Shown here in pieces: positions 42,168 through 51,594 of a stretch of DNA of 64,000 nt. Under the pieces are notes generated by a model, which was not told where the DNA came from, made no database searches, and was given only the letters and a program-made list of their open reading frames with translations. Every line of letters begins with the position of its first letter. Position 1 is the stretch's first letter. The position numbers were made by a program, and so were the translations under genes. This DNA comes from JAOUGY01 sp963785075 (GTDB lineage: Bacteria; Actinomycetota; Acidimicrobiia; Spongiisociales; ZC4RG35), in the NCBI GenBank assembly GCA_963785075.1, contig CAWATW010000001.1, positions 141,380 through 205,379 of the forward strand, given 5' to 3'.

Positions 42168-43838
42168 ATGTCGCGGAATCCGCGCATACTGATTCAGCTG
42201 GGCCTCGGCCTGATGCTGCTGGCCGCCATTGCATTTCCGGCGGGAGCGGCCGGCAACGGAGCCGACCGGTCCAAGCCGGTGGATGTTCAGATTCTGGCGA
42301 TCAACGACTTTCACGGTCAGTTGCCACCCGTAGGAACCCTGGGCGGAGCGGCCGTACTCGGTGCCTATCTTCGTGCGGCGGAGGCGACCAACCCGAACAC
42401 GACCATCGTCTCGGCGGGCGATCTGATCGGAGCCAGTCCACTCATCTCGGCGCTGTTTCACGATGAGCCGACGATCGAAGTGATGAACATGATCGGCCTC
42501 GACATCAACGCTGTCGGCAACCACGAGTTCGATGAGGGCACCGATGAGCTGCTGCGCATGCAGAACGGCGGATCTCACCCGGTCGACGGTGACCTCGACG
42601 GTACGCCATTCGGGGGCGCCGACTTCCAATTCCTGGCCGCCAATGTCGTCTCTGAGGCGACCGGTGACACGCTGTTCCCGCCGTATGTCGTGAAGAACTA
42701 TCAAGGCGTCAAGGTCGCCTACATCGGAATGACGCTCGAGGGCACGCCGAGCATCGTCACGCCGAGTGGCGTCGCAGGCTACGACTTCCTCGATGAGGCA
42801 GACACGGTCAACGCATTGGTGGCCCAGCTTCAGAAGAACAACATCGAGTCCTTCGTGGTCCTCGTGCACGAGGGAGGCGTCCAGACCGGCACACCCAACG
42901 GCCCGAACGACTGCAGTGGGCTCGCCGGCCCGATCGTGGACATCGTCGAGCGGACGACAGACGAGGTCGACCTATTCATCACGGGTCACACGCACCAGAA
43001 CTACAACTGCATCATCGATGGGCGCCCCGTGACCAGCGCACGGTCGATCAGCCGTGTCTACACCGACATCGACGTCCAACTCAATCGGGTCACCAAGGAG
43101 ATGACGGTTCTGTCGGTGAACAATGTGCCGACTGCGGCCGCCGGCGTCACCCCGGCCGCCGACATCGCCGCTTTTGTCTCCATCTACGACGCCTTGTCTG
43201 CTCCGCTCGCCGACAGGGTGATCGGAACCATCAGCGCAGACATCACACGGACCCCGAATGCGGCCGGGGAGTCGGCGCTCGGGGACGTCATCGCTGACGC
43301 CCAGCTGGCGGCGACGGCGCCGGCGGGCTTCGGCGATGCGGTGGTGGCGTTCATGAACCCCGGTGGGATTCGCGCCGACCTCCAATACGCACCGAGCGGC
43401 GTCGAGGCGCCTGGTGAGGTCACCTATGGAGAGTCGTTCACCGTTCAGCCCTTCGGCAACAGTCTCGTGACGTTGACGCTGACAGGAGCCCAGATCGACA
43501 CGCTCCTCGAGCAGCAGTTCGACAACCCCTCGGTCGGCTCCAACCGGATCCTCCAGGTGTCGGACGGATTCACCTACTCGTGGAGCGCCTCCGCGCCGAC
43601 CGGAAGCAAGGTGGACATCGGTTCGATCATGATCGGCGGGGTTCCCATTGTCCCGACCGGGACGTATCGCGTGACCGTCAACAGCTTCCTGGCCTCGGGA
43701 GGTGACAACTTCACCGTGCTGGTCGAAGGCACCGACAACCTCGGCGGGGACGTCGACCTCGATGCCCTCGAGGACTACTTCGTCGCCCAGGGGACGGTCG
43801 ATCCGGGTCCGCAGAACCGCATCACCCAGCTGCCCTGA
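42168..43838 (+). CDS. Secreted 5'-nucleotidase / 2',3'-cyclic phosphodiesterase family metallophosphatase
   Basis: A 556-residue exported enzyme of the UshA/CD73 family. Signal peptide at 1-30 (LGLGLMLLAAIAFPAGAAG), metallophosphatase domain with AINDFHGQ (Asp/His metal ligands), SAGDLIGASP, GNHEFDEG and GHTHQNYNC, followed by the C-terminal 5'-nucleotidase domain with NPGGIRADL and VQPFGNSLVTLTLTG. It should release phosphate and nucleosides from extracellular nucleotides. A GAGGGAGAG site supports ATG 42168. Followed by a strong hairpin terminator. Confidence 0.93.
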   Translation: MSRNPRILIQLGLGLMLLAAIAFPAGAAGNGADRSKPVDVQILAINDFHGQLPPVGTLGGAAVLGAYLRAAEATNPNTTIVSAGDLIGASPLISALFHDEPTIEVMNMIGLDINAVGNHEFDEGTDELLRMQNGGSHPVDGDLDGTPFGGADFQFLAANVVSEATGDTLFPPYVVKNYQGVKVAYIGMTLEGTPSIVTPSGVAGYDFLDEADTVNALVAQLQKNNIESFVVLVHEGGVQTGTPNGPNDCSGLAGPIVDIVERTTDEVDLFITGHTHQNYNCIIDGRPVTSARSISRVYTDIDVQLNRVTKEMTVLSVNNVPTAAAGVTPAADIAAFVSIYDALSAPLADRVIGTISADITRTPNAAGESALGDVIADAQLAATAPAGFGDAVVAFMNPGGIRADLQYAPSGVEAPGEVTYGESFTVQPFGNSLVTLTLTGAQIDTLLEQQFDNPSVGSNRILQVSDGFTYSWSASAPTGSKVDIGSIMIGGVPIVPTGTYRVTVNSFLASGGDNFTVLVEGTDNLGGDVDLDALEDYFVAQGTVDPGPQNRITQLP

Positions 43839-43850
43839 CCTGACTGGCGA

Positions 43851-43882
43851 GATGGGGCCCGGTGCACCGACCGGGCCCCATC
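43851..43882 (+). terminator. Hairpin terminator after the 5'-nucleotidase gene
   Basis: GATGGGGCCCGGT and ACCGGGCCCCATC form a perfect 13-bp stem around a 6-nt loop, 12 bp after the stop codon. There is no U-run, as usual for high-GC actinobacterial terminators. Confidence 0.85.
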
Positions 43883-43958
43883 TGCTCCAGTCGGCGCGGG
43901 CGACGGTCCCGATGCGGGCTCACCCCTGGCGCCTCCGTGCTGATTAGGCGCAGCCGGG

Positions 43959-44510
43959 ATGGGCGATCCGGCGTGCTTCCTCTCGCAGGTGTATCTCGAA
44001 TGTGGTCGATTCGTCGATGATGCTCCGGAGGAGGCGATCTGCCCCCATTGCGGCGACATACGCCGGCTAGAACGCCGGGACGTGGTGCTCCCCCGATCCG
44101 CCAACTTCATCATGTACCGCAGATCGTGGTCGGACACGGTTGCGTTCTACCGGGACCGGCTCGGACTGACCGAGACCTTCAGGAACGAGTGGTTCGTCGA
44201 GTTCGGCCTGGGACCAGACGCACATGTGAGCATCGCAGACGCAGCACGGGCGTCGGTGGGCGCGGTGGGCGGCACCGGCGTCACACTCAGCCTCGAGGTC
44301 TCCGACCTGGAGTACGTCAGAGCAGGCTTGGCCGGTCGAGGGGTGGATCCAGGGCCGTTGTCGAAGCGATTCGATGCGCTGGTTTTCGACGTCCACGGCC
44401 CGGAGGGCAACCGAATCGAGTTCTGGTCCGCACCGGCGCCCGGCCAACGCGGCGATCGAAGCGTTTGCCATGGCGCTGCGGCGCTGGTTCGGCAGCCGCA
44501 ACAGGGCTGA
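43959..44510 (+). CDS. VOC-family protein with N-terminal zinc-ribbon-like segment
   Basis: A 183-residue protein. The first 35 residues contain spaced cysteines (CFLSQVYLECG and ICPHCG) that look like a small zinc ribbon. A glyoxalase/bleomycin-resistance-type (VOC) domain follows: WSDTVAFYRDRLGLTETFRN, EFGLGPDAHVSIAD and FDVHGPEGNRIEFWS. Enzyme activity and ligand unknown. Start ATG 43959 is the first in the frame; a start after the zinc segment would be unusual. A short, low-complexity C-terminal tail follows the domain. Confidence 0.75.
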   Translation: MGDPACFLSQVYLECGRFVDDAPEEAICPHCGDIRRLERRDVVLPRSANFIMYRRSWSDTVAFYRDRLGLTETFRNEWFVEFGLGPDAHVSIADAARASVGAVGGTGVTLSLEVSDLEYVRAGLAGRGVDPGPLSKRFDALVFDVHGPEGNRIEFWSAPAPGQRGDRSVCHGAAALVRQPQQG

Positions 44511-44545
44511 GGCCTCGCTGGCCGTCAGCGGGGTAGCGTTCGACG

Positions 44546-45109
44546 ATGAACGCAGCCCACCTGGAATTCTGCGCCGGGGCAGCCTGGGCGAAGGTCGTCG
44601 CCGAGGAGTTGATGCCCTGGGTGTTCGGGTGCGGCGCCGTCGGCGATCACGTTCTCGAGTTGGGCCCCGGGCCGGGACTCACCACAGACGTGCTGGCACC
44701 CCACGCCGGCCGTCTCACGTGCGTCGAGTTGGATGCCGCGCTCGCCGGTTCCCTCCGGCAGCGTTTGCGCTCGGTCGAAGTGGTTCGAGCAGATGCGACG
44801 GCACTGCCATTTCCTTCCGACACATTCGACACGGTGGCCGTGTTCACGATGCTGCACCATGTCCCACGGGTCGAACTGCAGGACGCGGTGCTGCGAGAGG
44901 CGCATCGGGTTCTCCACCGCGGTGGGTCTCTCGTTGGCTCCGACAGCATCGACACCGCCGATCGAAGACAGTTGCACGTCGGGGATGTCTTCGTTCCGCT
45001 CGACCCTGCTCGCTTGGGAGAGCGGATCGAGAACGCCGGGCTCGGCGACGTGGTGGTCGAGGTGAGGGGCGAGAGAATCCTGTTCATGGGTCGTCGGGGC
45101 GAAGCCTGA
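44546..45109 (+). CDS. SAM-dependent methyltransferase (type 11)
   Basis: A 187-residue class I methyltransferase: motif I VLELGPGPGLTTDVLA, acidic residue in LTCVELDAALA, motif II-like VVRADATALPFPSDTFDTVA, and LREAHRVLHRGGSLVGSD. Substrate unknown. A TAGCGT element at 44534-44539 lies 6 nt before ATG 44546 and there is no Shine-Dalgarno sequence, fitting a leaderless mRNA. Confidence 0.88.
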   Translation: MNAAHLEFCAGAAWAKVVAEELMPWVFGCGAVGDHVLELGPGPGLTTDVLAPHAGRLTCVELDAALAGSLRQRLRSVEVVRADATALPFPSDTFDTVAVFTMLHHVPRVELQDAVLREAHRVLHRGGSLVGSDSIDTADRRQLHVGDVFVPLDPARLGERIENAGLGDVVVEVRGERILFMGRRGEA

Positions 45110-45174
45110 GATTCCGGATTGCCCAGGCACCGGGTGTGTCGCTCGGACACAGAGGCGACCGACGGTCCGGGCAC

Positions 45175-45894
45175 TCAGAAGTGGTGCGAGAACCGACGTC
45201 GGCAGGCGACCAGGCTCTCGGGGGTACCCACGTCGAACCACGGCCCTTCCAACACGACGCCGTACATCTCCTGGTCGGCGGCGAGCATCGACCCGAGTGC
45301 GTCGGTGAACTCGAGCTCGCCCCGGGTGGATGGCTGCAACTTCTCCAGATGGGGCCATATTCCGGCTGACAGGACCATCAGTCCGGCGTTGTTGAGATTG
45401 CTGGGGGGTACACCGGACGGCTTCTCCACGATCTGTGTCACTCGCTCGTGCCGATCCAGCACCACCGCCGCCCCCGAAGAGAGGTCATCCATCTCGATGA
45501 CTCCGACCGTCGCTGCCGAGGCGGGGCGATGCCCATCCACCACCAGCTTGTAGTCGTCGGGCCCTGTGATCACGTCACCCCATGTGAGGAAGAACGGCTC
45601 ATCGCCCAGCCAGGGACCGGCCATCCGCACGGCGTCGCCCGTCCCGAGCGGCTCAGGTTGGTGGACGATCGCGAACGGCACAGTGCACACGGATCGCAGG
45701 TGGCGTTCCACCTCGTCGGCGAGATGGCCCACCACAACGCAGACCTCCGCGATCCCAGCATGCGCGAGCGACGAGATGACCCGGTCGATCAGCGTTTCGC
45801 CAGCAACATCGATGAGTGGCTTGGGTGTCAGGTCGGTGAGGGGAGCCAGGCGACGGCCTCGACCTGCGGCGAGCACCACTGCTCGGCGAATCAC
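45175..45894 (-). CDS. Sugar nucleotidyltransferase (NTP_transferase family)
   Basis: A 239-residue enzyme with the nucleotidyltransferase signature VVLAAGRGRRLAPLTDLTPK, PLIDVAGETLIDRVI, the metal-binding Asp in LTWGDVITGPDDYK and a C-terminal EGPWFDVGTPESLVACRR. It should activate a sugar-1-phosphate to an NDP-sugar. GTG 45894 overlaps the GHMP kinase stop (GTGA). Kinase plus nucleotidyltransferase forms a two-step salvage route from free sugar to NDP-sugar; the sugar is not identifiable from sequence. Confidence 0.87.
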   Translation of the reverse strand: MIRRAVVLAAGRGRRLAPLTDLTPKPLIDVAGETLIDRVISSLAHAGIAEVCVVVGHLADEVERHLRSVCTVPFAIVHQPEPLGTGDAVRMAGPWLGDEPFFLTWGDVITGPDDYKLVVDGHRPASAATVGVIEMDDLSSGAAVVLDRHERVTQIVEKPSGVPPSNLNNAGLMVLSAGIWPHLEKLQPSTRGELEFTDALGSMLAADQEMYGVVLEGPWFDVGTPESLVACRRRFSHHF

Positions 45895-47114
45895 CGGAGC
45901 CCGCCTGATGCGACGACCTCGAACGACGGGCCGCCGGTGGAAGCAATCATGGCCGACTGCACACTGGCCACTGCCCCGGGCGGGCACACGGCGACGGCCC
46001 AACCTCCGAAGCCGGCGCCGGTGACTCGGGCTCCCCAGGCGCCGGCGCCACGGGCCGCCTCGCACACCCGGATCAATCCGGGCGTCACCGATCCGAATCG
46101 CGCGAGGCTGGCATGGGATTCGTCGAAGACCTGGCCGGTGGCCTCTCCGTCACCCGCATCCAGGGCCGCAACCGCTCGATCGACCCTGGTCGCCTCCGAC
46201 AGCACGTGGGTGGCCACGGCTCGAACCGGAAGGTCCACGTCTTCGGGAAATGCGCCGTTCGTGAGCGAGACCAGGTCCGCGACCGGGTGGCCGGCGCGGG
46301 CGGCCGCCCGTCTGGCGGTGATCTCGGACGGCAGCTCGGCCAGGGCATCGGCCGTCATGTCCGTCATCGAGGCGAGCACCAGAGGCACCCGGATCCCACG
46401 TCCCGACATGTGTGCGAGCAACAGCGTGGCTGCCCGACCGGCCACGACCGAGCGGTTGTAGAAGTCACGAGCGCTGCCGCCCTTGGGGGCCGACTCCCCT
46501 GAATACCCAACCACCAGCCTGACCCCGGGAGGGATCGGGATCTGGGTCAGGGTGTGAGGCTCGAATCCGATCCGAAGAGCGTGCCCCGGTCGGGCGAACG
46601 CGATGACCGTCTGGTCCATGCCCCCGCTCTCGACTCCGACGTGGCGCTCCGCCACGATCGACCGATCCACGATCTCGCGCAGGGACAATCCGAGATCCCA
46701 CACCTCGTTCAGCGTGCACGACAATCCGACCGTGAGCGCCGAGGACGAGCTCAGCCCCCCGGTCGTGGGGAGATCCCCGTCGATGAGCAAAGATGCGCCT
46801 CGGTCTGGTTTGAGATCGCCCAAGACCAGAAGTGCCCCGCGCAGATAGCGTCCCCAGCCCTGTTGCTCATCGTGCAGCGAGTCGAGCGAAACCTCCGCGG
46901 TGCTGGATGTGACGAGCGAGTGGGCGACAACGAGCCGGTCGGATCGCTGGGCCCCGGCCACGTCGACGCCGTACTGGATCGCCATCGGAAGCACGGGCAG
47001 GTTCGAGTAGTCGGTGTGATCGCCCATGAGGTTGACGCGACCTGGTGCACGAGTCTCGGCAGCCGGGTCGCACGCGAACCGGCGGTGGAACTCGGTCGAG
47101 ATACGATCGGACAC
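45891..47114 (-). CDS. Galactokinase-like GHMP-family sugar kinase
   Basis: A 407-residue GHMP kinase. Substrate-binding signature RAPGRVNLMGDHTDY at about 22-36 differs from classical galactokinase (GEHTDY) by Asp for Glu. ATP-binding motif 2 LPTTGGLSSSSALTVG lies at about 115, catalytic Asp region in ESGGMDQTVI, and motif 3 ARVTGAGFGGWAVAV near the C-terminus. It phosphorylates a sugar at C1, possibly galactose or arabinose. GTG 47114 is 9 nt after TAGCGT (minus strand, 47124-47129), another leaderless candidate. Operon with the nucleotidyltransferase. Confidence 0.86.
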   Translation of the reverse strand: MSDRISTEFHRRFACDPAAETRAPGRVNLMGDHTDYSNLPVLPMAIQYGVDVAGAQRSDRLVVAHSLVTSSTAEVSLDSLHDEQQGWGRYLRGALLVLGDLKPDRGASLLIDGDLPTTGGLSSSSALTVGLSCTLNEVWDLGLSLREIVDRSIVAERHVGVESGGMDQTVIAFARPGHALRIGFEPHTLTQIPIPPGVRLVVGYSGESAPKGGSARDFYNRSVVAGRAATLLLAHMSGRGIRVPLVLASMTDMTADALAELPSEITARRAAARAGHPVADLVSLTNGAFPEDVDLPVRAVATHVLSEATRVDRAVAALDAGDGEATGQVFDESHASLARFGSVTPGLIRVCEAARGAGAWGARVTGAGFGGWAVAVCPPGAVASVQSAMIASTGGPSFEVVASGGLR

Positions 47115-47211
47115 GGCGCAGCGACGCTACCAGCATGGATTTGCGTCGGGTCGGCGATCGTGCCCGGTCGGGTGACGATCGAGACGACGTGCCGAACCGA
47201 CCCGAGCACAT

Positions 47212-47718
47212 CTACGGCCTGGAGCCGGCGTCGCGAGCGGGCTGGCGTCGTGCCGATGTGAGATCGGGCAGACCGGGCTTGGCGACGTGCTCGAAGATGA
47301 GGGAGGTCTCGATGTGGGCCACCTCCGGCCATGAGGTGAACGAGCTCACCGCCAGATCGCGGAGATGATCGGCGCCGCGAACCACCACGTGCACCAGGAA
47401 GTCGTTGCCACCGGTGACGTGGGACACGCCGATCACCTCGTCGAGGGCAAGGGCCCTGGCCCGGAACACCTCCACGTCGTTGGCGCCGTGACGGCGAAGC
47501 CGGACGGCGATCATCGCCTGTAGTCCGATCCCCAGTGCCTGTGGGTCGACATCGGCGTGAAATCCGCGGAAGACGCCGAGGCCATGCAAACGACGGAGCC
47601 GCTCGGAACAGGTCGAGGCGGCGATCCCGACTGCCGCAGCCAACTCCTTGTTCGATCGGCGCGCATCCTGCGTCAGAAGGGCGATCAGCTCGCGGTCTGT
47701 GCGGTCGAGATCGTACAT
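47212..47718 (-). CDS. Lrp/AsnC-family transcriptional regulator
   Basis: A 168-residue regulator: HTH YDLDRTDRELIALLTQDARR and AAAVGIAASTCSERLRRLHG, followed by the RAM ligand-binding domain (ALGIGLQAMIAVRLRRHGA, EVIGVSHVTGGNDFLVHVVV). Divergent from the methionine gamma-lyase-like gene 129 bp away, so it probably senses an amino acid and controls that gene. ATG 47718 begins at MYDLDRTD. The same frame is open far upstream, but that part is antisense to the lyase gene. Confidence 0.9.
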   Translation of the reverse strand: MYDLDRTDRELIALLTQDARRSNKELAAAVGIAASTCSERLRRLHGLGVFRGFHADVDPQALGIGLQAMIAVRLRRHGANDVEVFRARALALDEVIGVSHVTGGNDFLVHVVVRGADHLRDLAVSSFTSWPEVAHIETSLIFEHVAKPGLPDLTSARRQPARDAGSRP

Positions 47719-47847
47719 ATGGGCCCCCGATTCGAACAACGGTCGAACATCGTTGCAATCCGGCGTTGATTCTATAACTTGGATGATGAAGGGCCGTTCA
47801 TGTGTCGGCTCGTCGTCCCTCGGGCCGAGTGACCTTCGGAGGTGGCA

Positions 47848-49122
47848 ATGCGAAAGCGTCGTGAAGAGGTGATAGCCGGTCATCGGCTCGAGCCCGAGTC
47901 CCTCTCGATGGGCTACGGATATCGCCCGGAGTGGTCGGAGGGGGCCATCAAGTCGCCGATCTTCCAGACATCCACGTTCGTCTTCGAGAGCGCAGAGCAG
48001 GGTAAGCGGTTCTTCGCCCTCGCCACGGGTCAAGCCGAGCCGGAGCCCGGTGAGCAACAAGGCATGATCTACTCCCGGCTCAACAACCCGGATCTGGAGA
48101 TCCTCGAAGACCGGTTGTGCCTCTGGGAAGACGCAGACATGGGTCTTGTGTTCGCGTCCGGAATGGCTGCGATCGCGACAACGCTGCTCACATACCTCCG
48201 TCCGGGGGATGTGCTGCTCCATTCCGAGCCGCTGTATGGCGGCACCACCCATCTCGTCGGAGAGACACTGCCGGAGTTCGGGGTGACGTCTGTGCCGTTC
48301 AGGGCGGGCATGACCAGGGAGGAGATCGAAGCTCGCATCGACGAATGGGCGCCCCACCGCCGGCTCGGCATGATCCTGATCGAGACACCCGCCAACCCCA
48401 CCAACGACCTCATCGACATCCGCATGTGCGCCGACATCGCCGATGGGCGCACCCACGAGCGGGGCCGTCCCTTGTTCGCCGTCGACAACACGTTCCTCGG
48501 ACCGCTGTGGCAGCACCCCCTCCGCCATGGGGCCGACCTCGTGCTCTACTCGGCGACCAAGTACATCGGAGGTCACTCGGATCTGGTCGCAGGGGCGGTC
48601 ATCGGTTCGGAGGCTCACGTCAAACCGGTGGCGGGCATGAGGACCTACCTCGGCACGATGGCCGACCCATGGACCGGGTGGTTGCTCATGCGAAGCCTCG
48701 AGACGCTTCACATGCGCATGTCCCGGCAGACGGAGAGCGCCGCCAAGGTTGCCCGGTTCCTGGCCGAACACCCGAAGGTCGAAGGCGTCCGGTTCCTGGA
48801 CCTCCTGGAGGCGGCGGACCCGCAGTACGAGATCTATCGGCGGCAGTGCCTTGGGCCGGGCGCGATGATCTCGTTCGAGGTGGACGGGGGTGAGGCGGAG
48901 GCATTTCGCTTCCTGAATGCGCTCAAGCTGGTGAAGCTCGCTGTGAGCCTCGGCGGCACCGAATCGCTCGCCGAGCACCCTGCCACGATGACGCATGCGG
49001 GCGTGCCTCTCGACGAGAAACAGCGAACCGGCGTCACCGAATCGCTCGTGCGCATCTCCGTCGGCGTGGAGCACCCGGACGACCTGATCGCCGATCTCAG
49101 CCAGGCGCTCGAAGGCATGTAG
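47848..49122 (+). CDS. Cys/Met metabolism PLP enzyme, methionine gamma-lyase-like
   Basis: A 424-residue trans-sulfuration family enzyme: IKSPIFQTSTFVF, IYSRLNNPDLEILEDRL, SGMAAIATTL, VDNTFLGPLWQHPL and the PLP lysine in YSATKYIGGHSD (about 240). Long form with an insertion between strands (EPEPGEQQ) compared with MetB. Reaction could be methionine gamma-lyase or O-acetylhomoserine-type; the divergent Lrp regulator favours degradation of an amino acid. GGAGG at 47838-47842 is 5 nt before ATG 47848, so I prefer it over the GTG at 47842 that overlaps this site. A -10-like TATAAC lies at about 47774. Confidence 0.9.
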   Translation: MRKRREEVIAGHRLEPESLSMGYGYRPEWSEGAIKSPIFQTSTFVFESAEQGKRFFALATGQAEPEPGEQQGMIYSRLNNPDLEILEDRLCLWEDADMGLVFASGMAAIATTLLTYLRPGDVLLHSEPLYGGTTHLVGETLPEFGVTSVPFRAGMTREEIEARIDEWAPHRRLGMILIETPANPTNDLIDIRMCADIADGRTHERGRPLFAVDNTFLGPLWQHPLRHGADLVLYSATKYIGGHSDLVAGAVIGSEAHVKPVAGMRTYLGTMADPWTGWLLMRSLETLHMRMSRQTESAAKVARFLAEHPKVEGVRFLDLLEAADPQYEIYRRQCLGPGAMISFEVDGGEAEAFRFLNALKLVKLAVSLGGTESLAEHPATMTHAGVPLDEKQRTGVTESLVRISVGVEHPDDLIADLSQALEGM

Positions 49123-51594
49123 TCAGATCTTTGGCAGCTTGAAGCCGGACTTCTCGAGGACGTAGCTCCGGGACTGGTCGACCATTCGTTTCGTGGCTTC
49201 CCAGTCGATGTGAAGAACCCGGCCGCCACGCTTCATGAGCCGCCCATTGATGAGAACCGTGTCGACATTGCCCGTGTCCATCCCCGTCACCACGGCGGCG
49301 TAGGGGTCGTTGAGCGGGCTGACATTCAGACGATTGGTTCGAAGGATCGTGACGTCTGCCCGTTTGCCCGGTGTCAGCGTTCCGACCTTCGACTCCAGCC
49401 CGTTGGCCTTGGCCCCTTCCCGAGTCGCCCAGGCGAGAACGTCACGAGCCGAGACGGCCGGTTTGTCCTGCGAGGTTGCAACCGCCCGCTGGAGGGCGAG
49501 AGCGGATCGCATCTGGTTGAACATGTCGCTCGGAACGTTGGTCTCGACATCGACACTGAGGCTGGGGGAGAGGCCTCGATCCAGGAACTTCTGCACCGGC
49601 GGAAGCCCGTGGCCCATCATCATCTCGACCGGGAAGGCCAGCGTGACCGTGCCGCCGGTGTCGACGATCATCTGGATCTCGGTGTCGTTGAGGCTGGTGC
49701 AGTGGATGTAGGTGGTGTCGGGGCCGAGTAGACCGGCCTCGCCAAACCGTTGCACCTTCTTGTCGAGGCCGTAGGTCCCGACGCCCACGTGAACGGACAG
49801 TCGAGCATCGGCCTCACGTGCGAGTTTCCAATGGTCGCGTGCGACTTCGAAGTCGGTGAACTCAGGGCCGGGTGCAGCGAGGGCAAGGGTGAGCATCTGA
49901 TCCTTCGAGGCGAAGTGCTCGCTGGCGGCCCGTACGAACCAACTCGGCTGGCGTTCCTCCCATTTGCCCCACCAGGGGAACCCATAGCCGAACACTGCAC
50001 GCAGCCCGCTGTCTTCGAGCGCTTGGATACCGGCCTCGGTATGGGCGGGAGAGCTCTGGATGTGCGACCAGTCGAGGAGCGTCGTCACCCCGGCGTCGAT
50101 GGCGCCGATCGCCGAGATCATGTTCCCCGCATACACGTCTTCGGGGCGATACGCCGGTGCGAGGGTGCGCAGGACGAACGAGATGTAGGACACCCGGCCT
50201 TCGAGGGGGATGTCGGTGCCGATGTTGCGGAGGATGCCCTCCCAGATGTGTCGGTGGGTGTCGACGAATCCAGGGATCACGATCATGCCGGAGGCGTCGA
50301 TCACCTCGGCGCCCTCGGCCGACAATCCAGGACCCACTTCGACGATGCGGTCGTTCTCGATCAGCACGTCCCCGCCCACATGATCGCCGACCTGGGAATC
50401 CATCGACAGCACGGTGCCACCCTTGATGAGCTTCCGGCCCGTTGGCACGACCCGGAAGTCCGTGCCCTCCGGGTACAGATCGGGGATGTGAGCCTGGACG
50501 GCGATGTTGGCCCCGAGCACCAGGCGCCTGGCTCGCCGGAAGTTCCGCTTGACGAGCTCTTTGATGTCGCCCACCTGGAAGAGGACGATCCCCAAGAGTA
50601 CGAGGACGCCGATGATCATGAGGCCGTGATCCGGGGTCAACCCCAAGAAGGGAAGGGCAGTGATGATCAGCGCCAGCAGGACCGAGGCAATCGTCGTGCC
50701 GATGAAGGTCGCCCGCCCTCCGGCGAGCGATGCCCCACCCAGCACGGCAGCGGTGATGCTGTTGAGTGCGTAGCTCGACCCGATTTGTGCGTTGCCGACC
50801 GGGGAACGGGACATGACGTAGAAGGACGCGATCGCCGCCAGAATCGCCGAGATCAGGAGTGCCCGGACGCGGATCCAGTTGGTGCGTACCCCGCTCCGCT
50901 TGGCCGAGCGCTCGTCGTAGCCGGTGGATCGGACGATGAGACCCGACCGGCTGGCATGGAGCCAGTAGTCGAGGGCGATCGCCACCACCGCGACGCCGAC
51001 GAACGCGACCGGCACGGGACCGATGCTCGCTTTGAGCCAGTCGACGAACACCGGGTCGATGGTTCCGCTCGGTGTCTCCCGGAGCGTCAATGAGAGCCCG
51101 TCCAGGATGCTCAACGTAGCGAGCGTGGCGATGATGGATGGGATCTTGACGCCGCGCACCAGTGCCGCGTTGACAAGCCCGAGGGCAGCACCGCTCAGGA
51201 TGATCGTCCCGACCCCGACGGCGATGTCGCCGCCCGACGATGCGGGGACGATGAGATACGACGCAATCACCACCCCCAGGCTGATCATGGCGCCAACCGA
51301 CAGGTCGAGGTATCCGACGAGCAGCGCATGGGTCTGGGCGATTGCAGCGATCGCCAGCGGGATGGCGATCGCAAGCACGGTCGTGACGTTGGCCGCATTC
51401 AGAAAGCCGTCCGAGCGGGTACTCGTGTACCAGATCACGATGCCGATCAGGGCGAGTTGGAGAGCGATGGGCATCCACAGCCGTACCTTGACGACCTTGC
51501 GCCACTTGTTCTTGTCCCGGGCGTTCCGGATCACCATCCGGACGAGTTGACGCGCTCGATCCACCGCACTCTTGGCGGCGTACTCGCTGGTCAT
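49123..51594 (-). CDS. Fusion of an RbsC-type ABC permease with a TrzA/AtzA-type amidohydrolase
   Basis: An 823-residue protein. Residues about 1-375 are a BPD_transp_2 (ribose/nucleoside type) permease: hydrophobic segments and HALLVGYLDLSVGAMISLGV, then NSITAAVLGGASLAGGRATF. Residues about 385-823 are a cytosine/adenosine deaminase-like amidohydrolase with metal-ligand motifs GFVDTHRHIW (HxH near 444-446), LSVHVGVGTYG, TYIHCTSL and a late Asp in SLSVDVETNVPSD. The linker is a basic, cytoplasmic-looking stretch. The same frame runs through with no stop. ATG 51594 overlaps the ATPase gene stop. The layout suggests import coupled to hydrolysis at the inner face; the substrate is unknown. Confidence 0.85.
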   Translation of the reverse strand: MTSEYAAKSAVDRARQLVRMVIRNARDKNKWRKVVKVRLWMPIALQLALIGIVIWYTSTRSDGFLNAANVTTVLAIAIPLAIAAIAQTHALLVGYLDLSVGAMISLGVVIASYLIVPASSGGDIAVGVGTIILSGAALGLVNAALVRGVKIPSIIATLATLSILDGLSLTLRETPSGTIDPVFVDWLKASIGPVPVAFVGVAVVAIALDYWLHASRSGLIVRSTGYDERSAKRSGVRTNWIRVRALLISAILAAIASFYVMSRSPVGNAQIGSSYALNSITAAVLGGASLAGGRATFIGTTIASVLLALIITALPFLGLTPDHGLMIIGVLVLLGIVLFQVGDIKELVKRNFRRARRLVLGANIAVQAHIPDLYPEGTDFRVVPTGRKLIKGGTVLSMDSQVGDHVGGDVLIENDRIVEVGPGLSAEGAEVIDASGMIVIPGFVDTHRHIWEGILRNIGTDIPLEGRVSYISFVLRTLAPAYRPEDVYAGNMISAIGAIDAGVTTLLDWSHIQSSPAHTEAGIQALEDSGLRAVFGYGFPWWGKWEERQPSWFVRAASEHFASKDQMLTLALAAPGPEFTDFEVARDHWKLAREADARLSVHVGVGTYGLDKKVQRFGEAGLLGPDTTYIHCTSLNDTEIQMIVDTGGTVTLAFPVEMMMGHGLPPVQKFLDRGLSPSLSVDVETNVPSDMFNQMRSALALQRAVATSQDKPAVSARDVLAWATREGAKANGLESKVGTLTPGKRADVTILRTNRLNVSPLNDPYAAVVTGMDTGNVDTVLINGRLMKRGGRVLHIDWEATKRMVDQSRSYVLEKSGFKLPKI

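Noticed and set aside
47719..49074. N-terminal extension of the Lrp frame (450 codons) over the methionine gamma-lyase-like gene
   Set aside because: Antisense to a well-supported PLP enzyme; the Lrp HTH starts normally at 47718.
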